From NCBI RefSeq assembly GCF_020782245.1, contig NZ_JAJGNP010000001.1, positions 62,001-126,000 on the forward strand: a stretch of DNA of 64,000 nucleotides, read 5' to 3'. The stretch comes from Sphingobium soli (lineage in GTDB: Bacteria; Pseudomonadota; Alphaproteobacteria; Sphingomonadales; Sphingomonadaceae). Each line of letters opens with the position of its first letter. Within the stretch, counting starts at the first letter, position 1. The notes beneath the pieces are model-generated. The model did no database searches, was not told the DNA's origin, and saw nothing but the letters and a program-made list of their open reading frames with translations. Both the position numbers and the translations under genes were made by a program. Shown here one piece after another: positions 30,070-39,095 of this stretch.

Positions 30070-30219
30070 TCAGGCCGCGAGCGGCAGCGGCGTGTCCAGC
30101 ACGACCGGGCTGGCTTCCTGCTCGACCGGCGCTGCGGCGGGGGTCAGGCCAGCAATATAGCGTTCGGCGGTGACGACGTCGCGGCGATAGGCGAAATAGA
30201 GTGCGATAAGCGAAAACAT
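30070..30219 (-). CDS. Small hypothetical protein, 49 residues
   Basis: ATG 30217-30219 is preceded by GAGGG at 6-nt spacing. The product begins 'MFSLIALYFAYRRDVVTAER', a short hydrophobic start followed by charged residues, and ends in an Ala/Pro/Val-rich tail. No known domain is visible. The well-placed ribosome site and the isolated position next to a terminator argue that it is translated. It may be a membrane-associated microprotein. Confidence 0.55.
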   Translation of the reverse strand: MFSLIALYFAYRRDVVTAERYIAGLTPAAAPVEQEASPVVLDTPLPLAA

Positions 30220-30374
30220 GGCAGACCCTCTGAATGGTTTTGCTGCGTTGCAGCATCCCAGCCTATGTGGGCGAACAGCCCTTTCTTCGCAAATGCAAGG
30301 ATTTCGAACGCGATTGCAGGAAAGTCACCTGCCGCCCTTCGCCGGCGCAATCGGCCGGTCGACGCCCCTTGCCC

Positions 30375-30890
30375 CTACCCCCGGAACATCGCCTTCATCG
30401 CCAGTTCCCACGGCCCGCCGCGATAGTGCCAGGCGGCCAGCCCGGCGATGGCCAGCGGGCGCGGATGAAAGTCAGCGCGCAGCTGATCTGCCAGCGCCTT
30501 CGCCGCGTCCGGCGTCACCTTGTTCTGGATCGTGATATGCAGCCGCGGCTTCGCCTGATCCTGCGGCGTCAGCATCCCGGCAAAGGCGTCGGCCAGTTCC
30601 GCGCGCATCTCTAGCAAATCGGGGCTTTCGACACGATAGGCAACCCCGCGCCCCAACAGCATGACGTCGGTCAGGCGCGCGGCGGGCCGCGGTCCGGCGC
30701 CCAGGCGTTTCAATCGCCCCGCAACCTCCTCCAGGGCAGAGGGCGGCAGATGATGAAACAAGTTGATATGCGCGCCAAGCCAATTGCGCTCCGGCGGGAA
30801 ATGCGCGCGGCGCAGACCATCAGCCCAGGCGAAGTCCGCCGCCCCCATCAACGCCGTGACGATAATGGGGGCCGGCACGCCATCCGTCAT
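30375..30890 (-). CDS. 2'-5' RNA ligase/2H phosphoesterase family protein
   Basis: A 171-residue 2H-fold protein with two H-x-[ST/N] motifs: 'HINLFHHLPP' (His41) and 'HITIQNKV' (His118, Thr120). Bacterial members (ThpR/LigT-like) act on cyclic phosphodiesters or 2'-5' RNA bonds, though the physiological substrate is unclear. The first motif has Asn in the usual Thr position. Its ATG overlaps the peroxiredoxin stop by 4 nt, so it is translated from the same message. Confidence 0.8.
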   Translation of the reverse strand: MTDGVPAPIIVTALMGAADFAWADGLRRAHFPPERNWLGAHINLFHHLPPSALEEVAGRLKRLGAGPRPAARLTDVMLLGRGVAYRVESPDLLEMRAELADAFAGMLTPQDQAKPRLHITIQNKVTPDAAKALADQLRADFHPRPLAIAGLAAWHYRGGPWELAMKAMFRG

Positions 30891-31426
30891 GCGCGCGGAT
30901 TGTCCGCCAGCCAAGCCAGCACCGGCTCCGGGCTGGTCTCGCCATAGGGATCGTCATCCTCGCCCGCATCGTTGATGCCCGGCTCCTCGAACCAGGCGAC
31001 GATCCTGCCGTCATCGACGACCATCGCGTAGCGCCAGCTGCGCTCGCCAAAGCCCAGATGATCCTTCTTCACCAGCATCCCCATGCGGCGCGTGAAATCG
31101 CCCGATCCGTCGGGCAACAGCTTGACCGACTTGATGCCCAGCTGCTTACCCCACTGGTACATGACGAAGGCGTCGTTGACCGACACGCAATAGACATCGT
31201 CCGCGCCCGCCGCCCTCAGCGCCGCGCTCGATTGTTCGAAGGCCGGGCATTGTTCCGTCGAGCAGGTCGGCGTGAACGCTCCGGGCAGCGAAAAGACGAC
31301 GGACCGCTTTCCCGCGAACAGATCGCCCGTGCTGACCTCCTGCCAGCGAAAGGGATTTGGCCCTTCGACGCTGTCATCGCGGACCCGGGTCTTGAGTGTG
31401 ACGTCAGGGATGGATCGACCCAGCAT
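30887..31426 (-). CDS. Peroxiredoxin (Prx5-like)
   Basis: A 179-residue thiol peroxidase. 'SLPGAFTPTCSTEQCPAFE' contains the peroxidatic Cys55; Cys60 and Cys80 are further cysteines. 'DDVYCVSVNDAFVMYQWGK' and 'RYAMVVDDGRI' fit the Prx5/AhpE-like hybrid group, which reduces H2O2 or alkyl peroxides with glutathione or thioredoxin. AAAGGAG lies upstream of ATG 31424-31426. It is coupled to the 2H phosphoesterase gene. Confidence 0.9.
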   Translation of the reverse strand: MLGRSIPDVTLKTRVRDDSVEGPNPFRWQEVSTGDLFAGKRSVVFSLPGAFTPTCSTEQCPAFEQSSAALRAAGADDVYCVSVNDAFVMYQWGKQLGIKSVKLLPDGSGDFTRRMGMLVKKDHLGFGERSWRYAMVVDDGRIVAWFEEPGINDAGEDDDPYGETSPEPVLAWLADNPRA

Positions 31427-31536
31427 AAGAGCATTCTCCTTTAAGGCCGGACTGCTATCGCCACGGCTGTTTTCGGTATATATTCGGGCGCGAACCGGCC
31501 GCAAGCGATGCCGGTCAAGTGGGGGTAACACGCATC

Positions 31537-31959
31537 ATGTCCACATCCCGTTCCCTGACAATCGTCGGCATCATCCTCTTGCTCTGGAACCTGATGGGGG
31601 TGATGGCCTTCGTCATGCAATATGGCATGGACCTGACCGACCTCGCCCGGACCGATCCCGTCACCGCCCGCGCCTTCGCCGCCATGCCCGCATGGTTGTG
31701 GATCGTCTATGGCGTGGCGGTCGCGGCCGGCACGGCGGGCGCGGTGGCGCTGCTGATGCGCCGGGCCATCGCGGTGCCGCTGTTCCTCGTCTCGCTGATC
31801 GCGGTCCTGGTGCAGTTCGGCCATACGCTCGGCATGACCGACCTGATCGCGCAAAAGGGCCTGATGGTCGCGGCCGGCTTTCCCGCGGTCATCATCCTGA
31901 TTGCGATCGTGCAACTTGCCTATGCGCGCTCCATGGCGACGAAGGGCGCGCTGCGCTGA
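31537..31959 (+). CDS. Hypothetical four-helix membrane protein
   Basis: About 140 residues with four hydrophobic segments: 'LTIVGIILLLWNLMGVMAF', 'AWLWIVYGVAVAAGTAGAVA', 'AVPLFLVSLIAVLVQF' and 'VIILIAIVQLAYA'. No catalytic motif is present. Similar small membrane proteins are annotated as hypothetical in sphingomonads. ATG 31537 is preferred, with a GTG at 31519 as alternative. It stands alone between a divergent peroxiredoxin gene and the convergent mltG. Confidence 0.72.
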   Translation: MSTSRSLTIVGIILLLWNLMGVMAFVMQYGMDLTDLARTDPVTARAFAAMPAWLWIVYGVAVAAGTAGAVALLMRRAIAVPLFLVSLIAVLVQFGHTLGMTDLIAQKGLMVAAGFPAVIILIAIVQLAYARSMATKGALR

Positions 31960-31981
31960 CCCGTCGGCATGCGCCAATGGC

Positions 31982-32980
31982 CTAGAGTTCGCCGCGCGCG
32001 CGGCGAATTTCGAACCATTTGCGGACATTCTCATTATGCTGCTGCAAGCTGTCGGCAAAGATATGCCCGCCCTTCCCGTCCGCCACGAAATACAGCGCCT
32101 TGGTCTGCGCCGGGTGCAGCACCGCCACGATCGACAGGCGACCGGGATTGGCGATCGGACCCTTGGGCAGGCCGGTCATCGCATAGGTATTATAGTCGTT
32201 CACCGCCGCGATTTCCGACTTGCGGATGCGCCGCCCCAGCGGCTTGCCGCGCGTGATCGGATAGATGATCGTCGGATCGGCCTGGAGCATCATGCCCGCG
32301 CGCAGGCGGTTGGCATAGACGCCCGCGACCATCGGCCGTTCCCTGGCGACGGCGGTTTCCTTCTCGACGATGCTGGCAAGGATGATCGCCTCGCGCGGGG
32401 TCTTCACCACCAGATCGGGCGCGCGCTCTGCCCATAGCTTGGCGAGCAGCTTCGTCATCGCGTCCTGCATGCGTTTGAGCACAGCGGCACGCGGCTCGCC
32501 CTTGTCGAAGGCATAGCTGTCGGGCAGCACGCTGCCTTCCTCGGGCACCTGGATGTCCCCGGTCAGCTGGTCGTTCGCCATCAGCCGCTCATATACCAGG
32601 ATCGAGGGCATGCCTTCGGGAATGGTGACAAGCCGGGTCAGCGTCTTCCCGCCCTGCAGGATCGCCAATATGTCCTTGTTGCTGGCCTGTGCCGGGATGA
32701 CGAACTCGCCCGCCTTGATCGGCGTCGATCCGCCAAAGAACTTGGCGCGGGTCAGGAAGGCATCGGCCGATCGCACCGCGCCCGCCTGCTTCAACAGCAC
32801 GGCCGCATCGGACAGGGTCGCGCCTTCGGGCACGGTGATGCTGACTTCCCTGGCCGCCGGCCCGTCCTCGCTCCAACCGGCGACGAAGCGGAACGCGATG
32901 AACGCCGCCACCGCAAGGCCAATTAGCAGGATGCCGCAGCCGATGCGGCGGGTGGGGCTCGGGCGGGATCGTCTTGCCAT
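31982..32980 (-). CDS. mltG: Endolytic murein transglycosylase MltG
   Basis: Cleaves nascent peptidoglycan strands in the periplasm and limits glycan length. The 332-residue protein has one N-terminal membrane anchor ('CGILLIGLAVAAFIAFRFV'), a LysM-like part ('VSITVPEGATLSDAAVLL') and the catalytic domain with 'AIILASIVEKET' (catalytic Glu) and 'LQADPTIIYPI', 'YNTYAMTGLPKGPI'. ATG 32980 or GTG 33001 may be the start. The acpP-fabF-mltG order is the common alphaproteobacterial arrangement. Confidence 0.93.
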   Translation of the reverse strand: MARRSRPSPTRRIGCGILLIGLAVAAFIAFRFVAGWSEDGPAAREVSITVPEGATLSDAAVLLKQAGAVRSADAFLTRAKFFGGSTPIKAGEFVIPAQASNKDILAILQGGKTLTRLVTIPEGMPSILVYERLMANDQLTGDIQVPEEGSVLPDSYAFDKGEPRAAVLKRMQDAMTKLLAKLWAERAPDLVVKTPREAIILASIVEKETAVARERPMVAGVYANRLRAGMMLQADPTIIYPITRGKPLGRRIRKSEIAAVNDYNTYAMTGLPKGPIANPGRLSIVAVLHPAQTKALYFVADGKGGHIFADSLQQHNENVRKWFEIRRARGEL

Positions 32981-33008
32981 GGGTTTCAGTCCGTCCCGCA
33001 CTTAAAGC

Positions 33009-33031
33009 ATCCTCCCCCTGCCGGGGAGGAT
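33009..33031. repeat. CCTCCCC/GGGGAGG hairpin between fabF and mltG
   Basis: ATCCTCCCC (33009-33017) and GGGGAGGAT (33023-33031) form a perfect 9-bp stem with a 5-nt loop. No T-run follows on the minus strand, so it may act as a processing or partial termination hairpin rather than a full terminator. Confidence 0.6.
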
Positions 33032-33036
33032 AAGCC

Positions 33037-34296
33037 TTAGACCGCCTTCATGATCAGCGACGCATTGGTGCCGCCAAAGCCGAAGCTGTTGTTCAGCACC
33101 GCGCGCACCTTGCGCTCCTTGGCGACGTGCGGGACCAGGTCGACACCCTTGCAGCTTTCGCTGGGCTCATCGAGGTTCAGCGTCGGCGGCACGATCTGGT
33201 CGCGCATGGCGAGGATGCAGAAAATGCTCTCCACCGCGCCCGCGCCGCCCAGCAGGTGGCCGATCGCCGACTTGGTCGACGACATCGACATGGACGACAG
33301 ATGGTCGCCGAACAACCGCTTGACCGCGCCCAGCTCCAGCTCGTCGCCCAGCGGCGTCGATGTGCCATGCGCGTTCACATAGTCGATATCTTCCAGCGAC
33401 AGGCCCGATTTCTTGAGCGCCATTTCCATCGAGCGATAGCCGCCGCTGCCTTCGGGATGCGGGGCGGTGACATGATAGGCGTCGCCCGACAGGCCATAGC
33501 CGATCACTTCGGCGTAGATATGCGCGCCGCGTGCCTTGGCCCGCTCATATTCCTCCAGCACGACGACGCCCGCGCCCTCGCCCATGACGAAGCCGTCGCG
33601 GTTGACGTCATAGGGGCGGCTGGCCTTTTCGGGCGTGTCGTTAAAGTTGGTCGACAGCGCCCGCGCCTGGGCGAAGCCAGCAATGCCGATCGGACAGATC
33701 GCGCTTTCCGCGCCGCCCGCCAGCATCACGTCGGCGTCGTCCATCGCGATCATACGCGCGGCGTCGCCGATCGAGTGGGCGCCGGTCGAACAGGCGGTGA
33801 CGACCGCGTGGTTCGGCCCCATCAGGCCATATTTGATCGAAACTTGGCCGGAGATGAGGTTGATGAGGCGACCGTGAACGAAATGCGGCGATACACGGCT
33901 TGGCCCCTTGTTGGCCAGCACCAGCGATTCGCTTTCGATGCCCGGCAGCCCGCCGATGCCCGACCCGATCGAGCAGCCAGCGCGCAGCCGCTCTTCTTCG
34001 GTCATATTGTCCAGGCCCGCGTCGCGCAGCGCTTCGCTGGCCGCCGAAATGCCAAAGACGATGAAGGGATCGACCTGGCGCTGGATCTTGTGATCGACGT
34101 CCAGCGACGCGTCATAGCCATATTCGTGATCGGCCGGCTTCACTTCGCAGGCGATGCGGCACTTGTAATCGGTCGCGTCGAAGCGCGTGATCGTGGCCGC
34201 GCCCGATTTCGACGCGATGATGTTTTTCCAGCTGGTTTCGACATTCCCGCCCAGCGGGCTCACCATGCCAAGGCCGGTTACGACGACACGACGCAT
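33037..34296 (-). CDS. fabF: 3-oxoacyl-ACP synthase II (FabF)
   Basis: Elongates acyl-ACP with malonyl-ACP in fatty acid synthesis. It is 419 residues. 'VVVTGLGMVSPLGGNVETSW' at the N-terminus, the catalytic Cys in 'VTACSTGAHSIGDAAR', His in 'YVNAHGTSTPLGD' and the second His near 'KSAIGHLLGGAGAVE' form the C-H-H triad. It is preceded by acpP on the same strand with a 177-bp gap that holds a hairpin. Confidence 0.96.
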   Translation of the reverse strand: MRRVVVTGLGMVSPLGGNVETSWKNIIASKSGAATITRFDATDYKCRIACEVKPADHEYGYDASLDVDHKIQRQVDPFIVFGISAASEALRDAGLDNMTEEERLRAGCSIGSGIGGLPGIESESLVLANKGPSRVSPHFVHGRLINLISGQVSIKYGLMGPNHAVVTACSTGAHSIGDAARMIAMDDADVMLAGGAESAICPIGIAGFAQARALSTNFNDTPEKASRPYDVNRDGFVMGEGAGVVVLEEYERAKARGAHIYAEVIGYGLSGDAYHVTAPHPEGSGGYRSMEMALKKSGLSLEDIDYVNAHGTSTPLGDELELGAVKRLFGDHLSSMSMSSTKSAIGHLLGGAGAVESIFCILAMRDQIVPPTLNLDEPSESCKGVDLVPHVAKERKVRAVLNNSFGFGGTNASLIMKAV

Positions 34297-34377
34297 ATCC
34301 TAGCTCCGAAAATTCATGGACCTTATGCCGCCCATGTAGCTACTGAAAGCGCGCTTGTGAACGGCGCGCCAGATATG

Positions 34378-34418
34378 AAAAGGCTCCCCACGCCTCGGAA
34401 ATCCGGACAGGAGGAGCC
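34378..34418 (-). terminator. Possible terminator/attenuator between acpP and fabF
   Basis: Read on the minus strand, GGCTCC (34418-34413) pairs with GGAGCC (34387-34382) and is followed directly by TTTT. The 25-nt loop is long, so partial termination that favours acpP over fabF is more likely than a complete stop. Confidence 0.4.
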
Positions 34419-34473
34419 GTTTCTCGTTCGTCAGCGCGGCCCTTCCCTCTCAGGATCGGGCCGGGCGGACAAA

Positions 34474-34707
34474 TTACTGCTTGCTGTCGATATAATCGAT
34501 CGCATCCTTGACGGTGGCGATCTTCTCGGCAGCGTCGTCGGGGATTTCGACGCCGAATTCTTCTTCGAACGCCATCACCAGCTCGACGATGTCAAGGCTG
34601 TCTGCGCCCAGATCGTCGATGAAGCTGGCATCCTCGGTCACCTTTTCGGCTTCTACGCCCAGATGCTCGACGACGATTTTCTTTACGCGATCCGCGGTCT
34701 CACTCAT
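34474..34707 (-). CDS. acpP: Acyl carrier protein
   Basis: A 77-residue acidic four-helix protein that carries acyl chains on phosphopantetheine. The attachment motif is '[15 protein letters not shown]' with Ser37. Start ATG 34705-34707 with AGGACC upstream gives the normal AcpP length; an in-frame extension to 34842 lacks family character. It heads the acpP-fabF-mltG group. Confidence 0.96.
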   Translation of the reverse strand: MSETADRVKKIVVEHLGVEAEKVTEDASFIDDLGADSLDIVELVMAFEEEFGVEIPDDAAEKIATVKDAIDYIDSKQ

Positions 34708-34912
34708 GAGAGGTCCTTCTTGACAAATATCGTTGGTGGTCTGTGAACAACCGTTAAGGCAATGCCCTAGAGCCAAGCCCCGATAGAGGCAAGAGGCAAG
34801 GCCGCCAAGCCCCTTCGTTGCGATGCGATGGCAGTCGGGCACGGCCAGACGTGAATATGGCCTGACGCAGCATGGCTTCGGCCTTTCTCCCTCACCTGCA
34901 TGCCGACCCGCA

Positions 34913-35389
34913 TCAGCGGCAATAGCCTTCCTGCCCAGCGACGACGATCAGGCAATTTTCCTTCTCCGCCAGCCATTTAAAACCCGTTTCCGCGCCCGTT
35001 CCCGGCCGGATCGTCAAATCCTTGCCGTCGCGCTCGAAGCGGATCATGGCCCCGTCCGCAACGCCGTCATAGTTACCCTGCCGATCAAGCGTATCCTTGT
35101 TGGCGATGGCATAATGGCCCGGCTTGCCGTCGGGCGATGGCTGAATGTCGAGGAACAGTCCCTCCGGCCCGGTCCAGCGCCCCACCCAATCGTCCGTCGC
35201 CATCCGATCCGTCGGCGCAGGCGCGGCGCCCACCGCGTCCGGTTCGGCCACATTCTCAATAGTCGAGACCGGCGCAGCGGCCTGGTTGCTGCCGTTCGCG
35301 CTGTCCGGATCAGCCCCGCCGGAACATCCGCTCGCCAGCAACATCAGCGCCGCGCCGGCAAGGCCTTGCGGCATGGAGGAAAAGCGCAT
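34913..35389 (-). CDS. Hypothetical lipoprotein
   Basis: A 158-residue lipoprotein with the signal '[13 protein letters not shown]' (lipobox ASGC, Cys ~21). A low-complexity Ala/Pro/Ser linker follows, then a compact domain with '[17 protein letters not shown]', 'GHYAIANKD' and two C-terminal cysteines ('ENCLIVV', 'EGYCR'). This suggests a small beta-barrel of the lipid-binding type, but no function is known. ATG 35389 has AAGGAG at 6-nt spacing. It is divergent from the TetR gene. Confidence 0.75.
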   Translation of the reverse strand: MRFSSMPQGLAGAALMLLASGCSGGADPDSANGSNQAAAPVSTIENVAEPDAVGAAPAPTDRMATDDWVGRWTGPEGLFLDIQPSPDGKPGHYAIANKDTLDRQGNYDGVADGAMIRFERDGKDLTIRPGTGAETGFKWLAEKENCLIVVAGQEGYCR

Positions 35390-35508
35390 GATCATCTCCT
35401 TGTCTTGACCCGCCTTGTCGAACCCGTGGCCCGGCCGGGCGATCCTCCGTCCACCGCTTGCCAGGGGGCGTCGGGCGTGTCCAAAGGGGAATATGGGAAG
35501 GAGACGGC

Positions 35509-36165
35509 ATGGCGCAACCGGTAGGACCAAGAGCAAGAGCGCGCTTCGTGCGCGAAACGCCCGACGTGCGGCGGCAGGCGTTGATCGACGCGACCGCCCG
35601 TTGCCTCGCGGAAAAGGGCATTGGCGGCACGTCGGTCCGTGCGATCTGCGCCAGGGCCGGCGTGTCGTCCGGCCTGCTCACCCATTATTTTCCGGGCGTC
35701 GATGCACTGATTCTTGCCACCTATGTCGATGTGGGTGCCCGTGTTTCGGCAGCGCTCGATGCCGCGATCGCGTCGGCGGGCACTGATCCGCGCGATCGGC
35801 TCCGCGCCTGCCTGCTGGCCAATCTGCGCCCGCCGGTATTGGACCCGGACCTGCTCGCCACATGGATCGCCTTTTGGAGCCTGGTCACGTCTGATCCCGC
35901 CATCGCCGCTGTTCATGCCGACGTCTATCGCGGGACGCGCCATCAGTTGGAGACACTATTGGGCGAAGCCGCGCCCCAACTTTCGCAGGCGCAAAAGCGG
36001 ATCGCCGCCATCAGCCTCACCGCACTGGTGGACGGCCTATGGTTGGAATTGTGCCTCGACCGGTCCAGCTTTACAGCGGAAGAGGCGCAGGCGATGGCAG
36101 AATCCGCGATGATGCAATGGCTTGGCGCAAATGACGAACAAGTCGATAAGTCAGGCGCGCTCTGA
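35509..36165 (+). CDS. TetR family regulator (BetI-like)
   Basis: A 218-residue regulator with an N-terminal HTH ('RRQALIDATARCLAEKGIGG', 'ICARAGVSSGLLTHYF', residues ~20-65) and a BetI-type C-terminal domain ('LLATWIAFWSLVTSDP', 'LVDGLWLELCLD'). BetI controls choline-betaine genes in some bacteria, but no bet genes are here, so the ligand is unknown. GGAG lies 5 nt before ATG 35509. It is divergent from the lipoprotein gene and 107 bp before ahpC. Confidence 0.88.
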   Translation: MAQPVGPRARARFVRETPDVRRQALIDATARCLAEKGIGGTSVRAICARAGVSSGLLTHYFPGVDALILATYVDVGARVSAALDAAIASAGTDPRDRLRACLLANLRPPVLDPDLLATWIAFWSLVTSDPAIAAVHADVYRGTRHQLETLLGEAAPQLSQAQKRIAAISLTALVDGLWLELCLDRSSFTAEEAQAMAESAMMQWLGANDEQVDKSGAL

Positions 36166-36272
36166 TCGCTTTTCTCACTCAAGCCGTTCAAGAAAACCAA
36201 TTTCCCTTATGGGCACCCCATCCCTACATGGAGTTCGCAACTGCAACACATTTTGCGAGGTAATCAGCGCCC

Positions 36273-36836
36273 ATGGCTCTCATCAACACCCCCCTGCAGC
36301 CCTTCCAGGCCACCGCGTATAAGGACGGCAAGTTCGTCGATGTGACCGACGCCGATGTGAAGGGCAAGTGGGCCGTATTCTTCTTCTATCCCGCCGATTT
36401 CACCTTCGTCTGCCCCACCGAGCTGGAAGATCTGGCTGACATCTACCCGACGCTCCAGGGCATGGACGTTGAGGTCTATTCGGTTTCGACCGACACGCAT
36501 TTCTGCCATAAGGCCTGGCACGACACGTCGCCGGCGATCGGCAAGATCAACTATTACATGCTCGGCGACCAGAACCACCAGCTGTCGAATCAGTTCGGCG
36601 TGCTGCGCGAAGGCGTTGGCCTGGCGGATCGCGGCACCTTCGTGCTTGATCCCGAGGGTGTGATCCAGCTCGTAGAAATCACGCCCGAAGGCGTGGGCCG
36701 CAATGCCGCGGAACTGCTGCGCAAGGTCAAGGCGCTCCAATATTGGGCCGCGCATCCGGGCGAAGTCTGCCCCGCCAAGTGGGAAGAGGGCGCCGAAACG
36801 CTCGCTCCGTCGCTTGACCTCGTCGGCAAGATCTAA
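36273..36836 (+). CDS. ahpC: Alkyl hydroperoxide reductase subunit C
   Basis: A 2-Cys peroxiredoxin of 187 residues that reduces H2O2, peroxynitrite and organic peroxides. Peroxidatic Cys47 is in 'FTFVCPTE' and resolving Cys166 is in 'HPGEVCPAKW'. It is paired with ahpF 184 bp downstream. No clear OxyR site was recognised in the 107 bp upstream. Confidence 0.97.
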   Translation: MALINTPLQPFQATAYKDGKFVDVTDADVKGKWAVFFFYPADFTFVCPTELEDLADIYPTLQGMDVEVYSVSTDTHFCHKAWHDTSPAIGKINYYMLGDQNHQLSNQFGVLREGVGLADRGTFVLDPEGVIQLVEITPEGVGRNAAELLRKVKALQYWAAHPGEVCPAKWEEGAETLAPSLDLVGKI

Positions 36837-36861
36837 GGCGCGCCAGGCGTCTGCGTAAACA

Positions 36862-36893
36862 CCGCCGGCTTCCCGTTCGCGGGAACCCGGCGG
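36862..36893 (+). repeat. Strong hairpin with TTCG loop between ahpC and ahpF
   Basis: CCGCCGG (36862-36868) pairs with CCGGCGG (36887-36893) and TTCCCG (36870-36875) pairs with CGGGAA (36880-36885). This gives 13 pairs with one mismatch and a TTCG loop. It lies 25 bp after the ahpC stop with no T-run, which suggests an mRNA-stabilising or processing element. Confidence 0.75.
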
Positions 36894-36958
36894 GGCCTTC
36901 GCACGATATTCCACAAGATGTTTTTGCCGGGGTCTTTGGGTCGCACCATCCCCGCAAC

Positions 36959-36993
36959 GGGCCGCCGCGTTCCCTCTCCCCAAGCGGCGGCCC
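36959..36993 (+). repeat. Second hairpin between ahpC and ahpF
   Basis: GGGCCGCCGC (36959-36968) and GCGGCGGCCC (36984-36993) form a perfect 10-bp stem with a 15-nt loop, followed by a pyrimidine-rich stretch and then the ahpF ribosome site. It could be a weak terminator separating ahpC from ahpF expression. Confidence 0.65.
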
Positions 36994-37020
36994 GCCTTCT
37001 TTCAACGGAGCCAGACAGAT

Positions 37021-38604
37021 ATGTTGGACGCAAATCTCAAGGGACAGCTGAAAAGCTATCTGGCGAACATCACCCAGCCGATCGAGCTGGTGGCGTCGCT
37101 GGATGAAGGCGCGAAGTCCCGTGAACTCAAGGAATTGCTGGACGAAATTGCCGAGCTGTCGGAAAATGTTTCCGTTGCTACCGGCAATGCCCAGCGCAAG
37201 CCCAGCTTCATGATCCGCCGTGTCGGCACGGACATTGGCGTGACCTTTGCGGGCATCCCGATGGGGCATGAATTCACCTCTCTGGTGCTCGCCCTGCTCC
37301 AGGTCGGCGGCCATCCGTCAAAGGCGGCGCAGGACTTAATCGAGCAGGTGAAAGGCCTTGACGGCGACTATGCCTTTGAAACCTATTTCTCGCTCTCCTG
37401 CCAGAATTGCCCCGACGTGGTGCAGGCGCTCAACCTGATGAGCGTGCTCAACCCCCGGATCAGCCACGTCGCGATCGACGGCGGCCTGTTCAAGGAAGAG
37501 GTCGACGCGCGCAAGATCATGGCCGTGCCCACCATCTTCCTCAACGGCGAACCCTTCGGTCAGGGCCGCATGGAGCTGGAGCAGATCGTCGCCAAGATCG
37601 ACAGCGGCGCAGAAGCGCGCGCAGCCGAAAAGATCAAGCGCCAGGACCCCTTCGAGGTGCTGGTGGTCGGCGGCGGCCCCGCCGGCGCTGCGGCCGCCAT
37701 CTACGCGGCGCGCAAGGGCATCCGCACCGGCGTCGCGGCCGAACGCTTTGGCGGCCAGGTGCTCGACACCATGGATATCGAGAATTTCATCTCGGTCAGC
37801 CGCACCGAAGGCCCCAAGCTCGCTTCCGCGCTGGAAGCCCATGTGAAGGATTATGACGTCGAGGTCATGAACCTGCAAAAGGCCGCGAAGCTGATCCCGG
37901 CCAGGACCGAAGGCGGCTATCATGAGGTCGTGCTGGAAAATGGTGCGTCGCTCAAAGGCCGCACCGTCATCCTGTCGACCGGCGCGCGCTGGCGCCAGAT
38001 GGGCGTGCCCGGCGAGGACGAGTATCGCAACAAGGGCGTCGCCTATTGCCCGCACTGCGACGGGCCGCTCTTCAAGGGCAAGCGCGTGGCGGTGATCGGC
38101 GGCGGAAACAGCGGCGTCGAGGCGGCGATCGACCTCGCCGGAATCGTCGCCCATGTGACGCTGATCGAATATGACAGCCAGCTACGCGCCGACGCCGTGC
38201 TCCAGCGCAAGCTCGCCAGCCTGCCCAATGTGAAGATCATCACATCGGCCATGACCACGCAGGTCATCGGCAATGGCGAAAAGGTGACGGGCCTGTCCTA
38301 CAAGGATCGCAACCATGGCACTGAACATGATGTCGAACTGGAGGGCATTTTCGTCCAGATCGGCCTTGTCCCCAACACCGAATGGCTGAAGGACGCGATC
38401 GCTTTGTCCCCGCGCGGCGAAATCGAGATCGACGTGCGCGGTGAAACCAGCCAGCCCGGCATCTTCGCGGCCGGCGACTGCACGACCGTGCCCTACAAGC
38501 AGATCGTCATCGCGATGGGTGCGGGGTCGACCGCAGGCCTGTCCGCCTTCGATTATCTCATTCGCCTGCCGGCGACCGAAGAGGTCGAGGCGCAAGCGGC
38601 GTAA
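37021..38604 (+). CDS. ahpF: Alkyl hydroperoxide reductase subunit F
   Basis: NADH-dependent flavoprotein that re-reduces AhpC. It is 527 residues: an N-terminal double thioredoxin fold with redox pair Cys127/Cys130 ('SCQNC'), an FAD domain starting '[21 protein letters not shown]', the redox pair Cys343/Cys346 ('[13 protein letters not shown]') and the NADH motif '[19 protein letters not shown]'. The layout is complete and the length normal. Confidence 0.97.
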   Translation: MLDANLKGQLKSYLANITQPIELVASLDEGAKSRELKELLDEIAELSENVSVATGNAQRKPSFMIRRVGTDIGVTFAGIPMGHEFTSLVLALLQVGGHPSKAAQDLIEQVKGLDGDYAFETYFSLSCQNCPDVVQALNLMSVLNPRISHVAIDGGLFKEEVDARKIMAVPTIFLNGEPFGQGRMELEQIVAKIDSGAEARAAEKIKRQDPFEVLVVGGGPAGAAAAIYAARKGIRTGVAAERFGGQVLDTMDIENFISVSRTEGPKLASALEAHVKDYDVEVMNLQKAAKLIPARTEGGYHEVVLENGASLKGRTVILSTGARWRQMGVPGEDEYRNKGVAYCPHCDGPLFKGKRVAVIGGGNSGVEAAIDLAGIVAHVTLIEYDSQLRADAVLQRKLASLPNVKIITSAMTTQVIGNGEKVTGLSYKDRNHGTEHDVELEGIFVQIGLVPNTEWLKDAIALSPRGEIEIDVRGETSQPGIFAAGDCTTVPYKQIVIAMGAGSTAGLSAFDYLIRLPATEEVEAQAA

Positions 38605-38631
38605 CGGCACAACCCGAGCGGGGTTGCACGG

Positions 38632-38662
38632 CGGCCGGTCCAGCGATGGGCCGGCCGTTTTT
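38632..38662 (+). terminator. Rho-independent terminator after ahpF
   Basis: CGGCCGGTCC (38632-38641) pairs with GGGCCGGCCG (38648-38657, one G-U pair) around a 6-nt loop, followed by TTTTT at 38658-38662. It ends two bases before the stop codon of the convergent cupin gene. Confidence 0.9.
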
Positions 38663-38663
38663 G

Positions 38664-39095
38664 CTAGTCCGGCACCGCGTCGGAGGACGCCGCGAGCGGC
38701 GCATCCACTCGGTCGCCATGGCTTTTGGGAGCGGAAACGACCAATATCGCGACCGGCGCGTCCTCTTCATTGCGCGCCTGATGGGGCACGCCGGGCGCGA
38801 TCTCCACGCCCTGGCCCTTGGTCAGCCGATACACCCGTCCATCCATCTCCATCGTCAGCGCGCCATCCAGAACATAGAAAAACTGACGCGCGGCACGATG
38901 ATAATGGCGCACCTCAGCCGCGCCGGGCGCCAACCGTTCCTCGATGATCGACAGGTCCGGCCGTTGCACCAGATGCCATCCATCATTGATGCCGCCCCAG
39001 ATATAATGGTCGGCCTCCGCTTTGGAGATCGGGCCGGAGATGGGCGAAACGGCGGCGGCCCCGGCGAGGCCGAGCAGAACAAGAGCGAACGTCAT
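38664..39095 (-). CDS. Cupin domain protein
   Basis: A small single-cupin protein of about 143 residues. 'RHYHRAARQFFYVLDGALTM' contains the His-x-His and Glu-type metal/barrel motif 1, and 'GQGVEIAPGVPHQARN' is motif 2. The N-terminal 'FALVLLGLAGAAAVS' is hydrophobic and could be a signal peptide. ATG 39095 is assumed; ATG 39131 and a start at 39245 that would overlap the divergent permease are also in frame. None has a good ribosome site. Function is unknown. Confidence 0.72.
   Translation of the reverse strand: MTFALVLLGLAGAAAVSPISGPISKAEADHYIWGGINDGWHLVQRPDLSIIEERLAPGAAEVRHYHRAARQFFYVLDGALTMEMDGRVYRLTKGQGVEIAPGVPHQARNEEDAPVAILVVSAPKSHGDRVDAPLAASSDAVPD

Noticed and set aside
33127..34746. 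539-codon plus-strand open frame
   Set aside because: It is antisense to fabF and acpP, with no family motif.
36166..36272. OxyR site upstream of ahpC
   Set aside because: The expected spaced ATAG/CTAT pattern is not visible, so no site is claimed.
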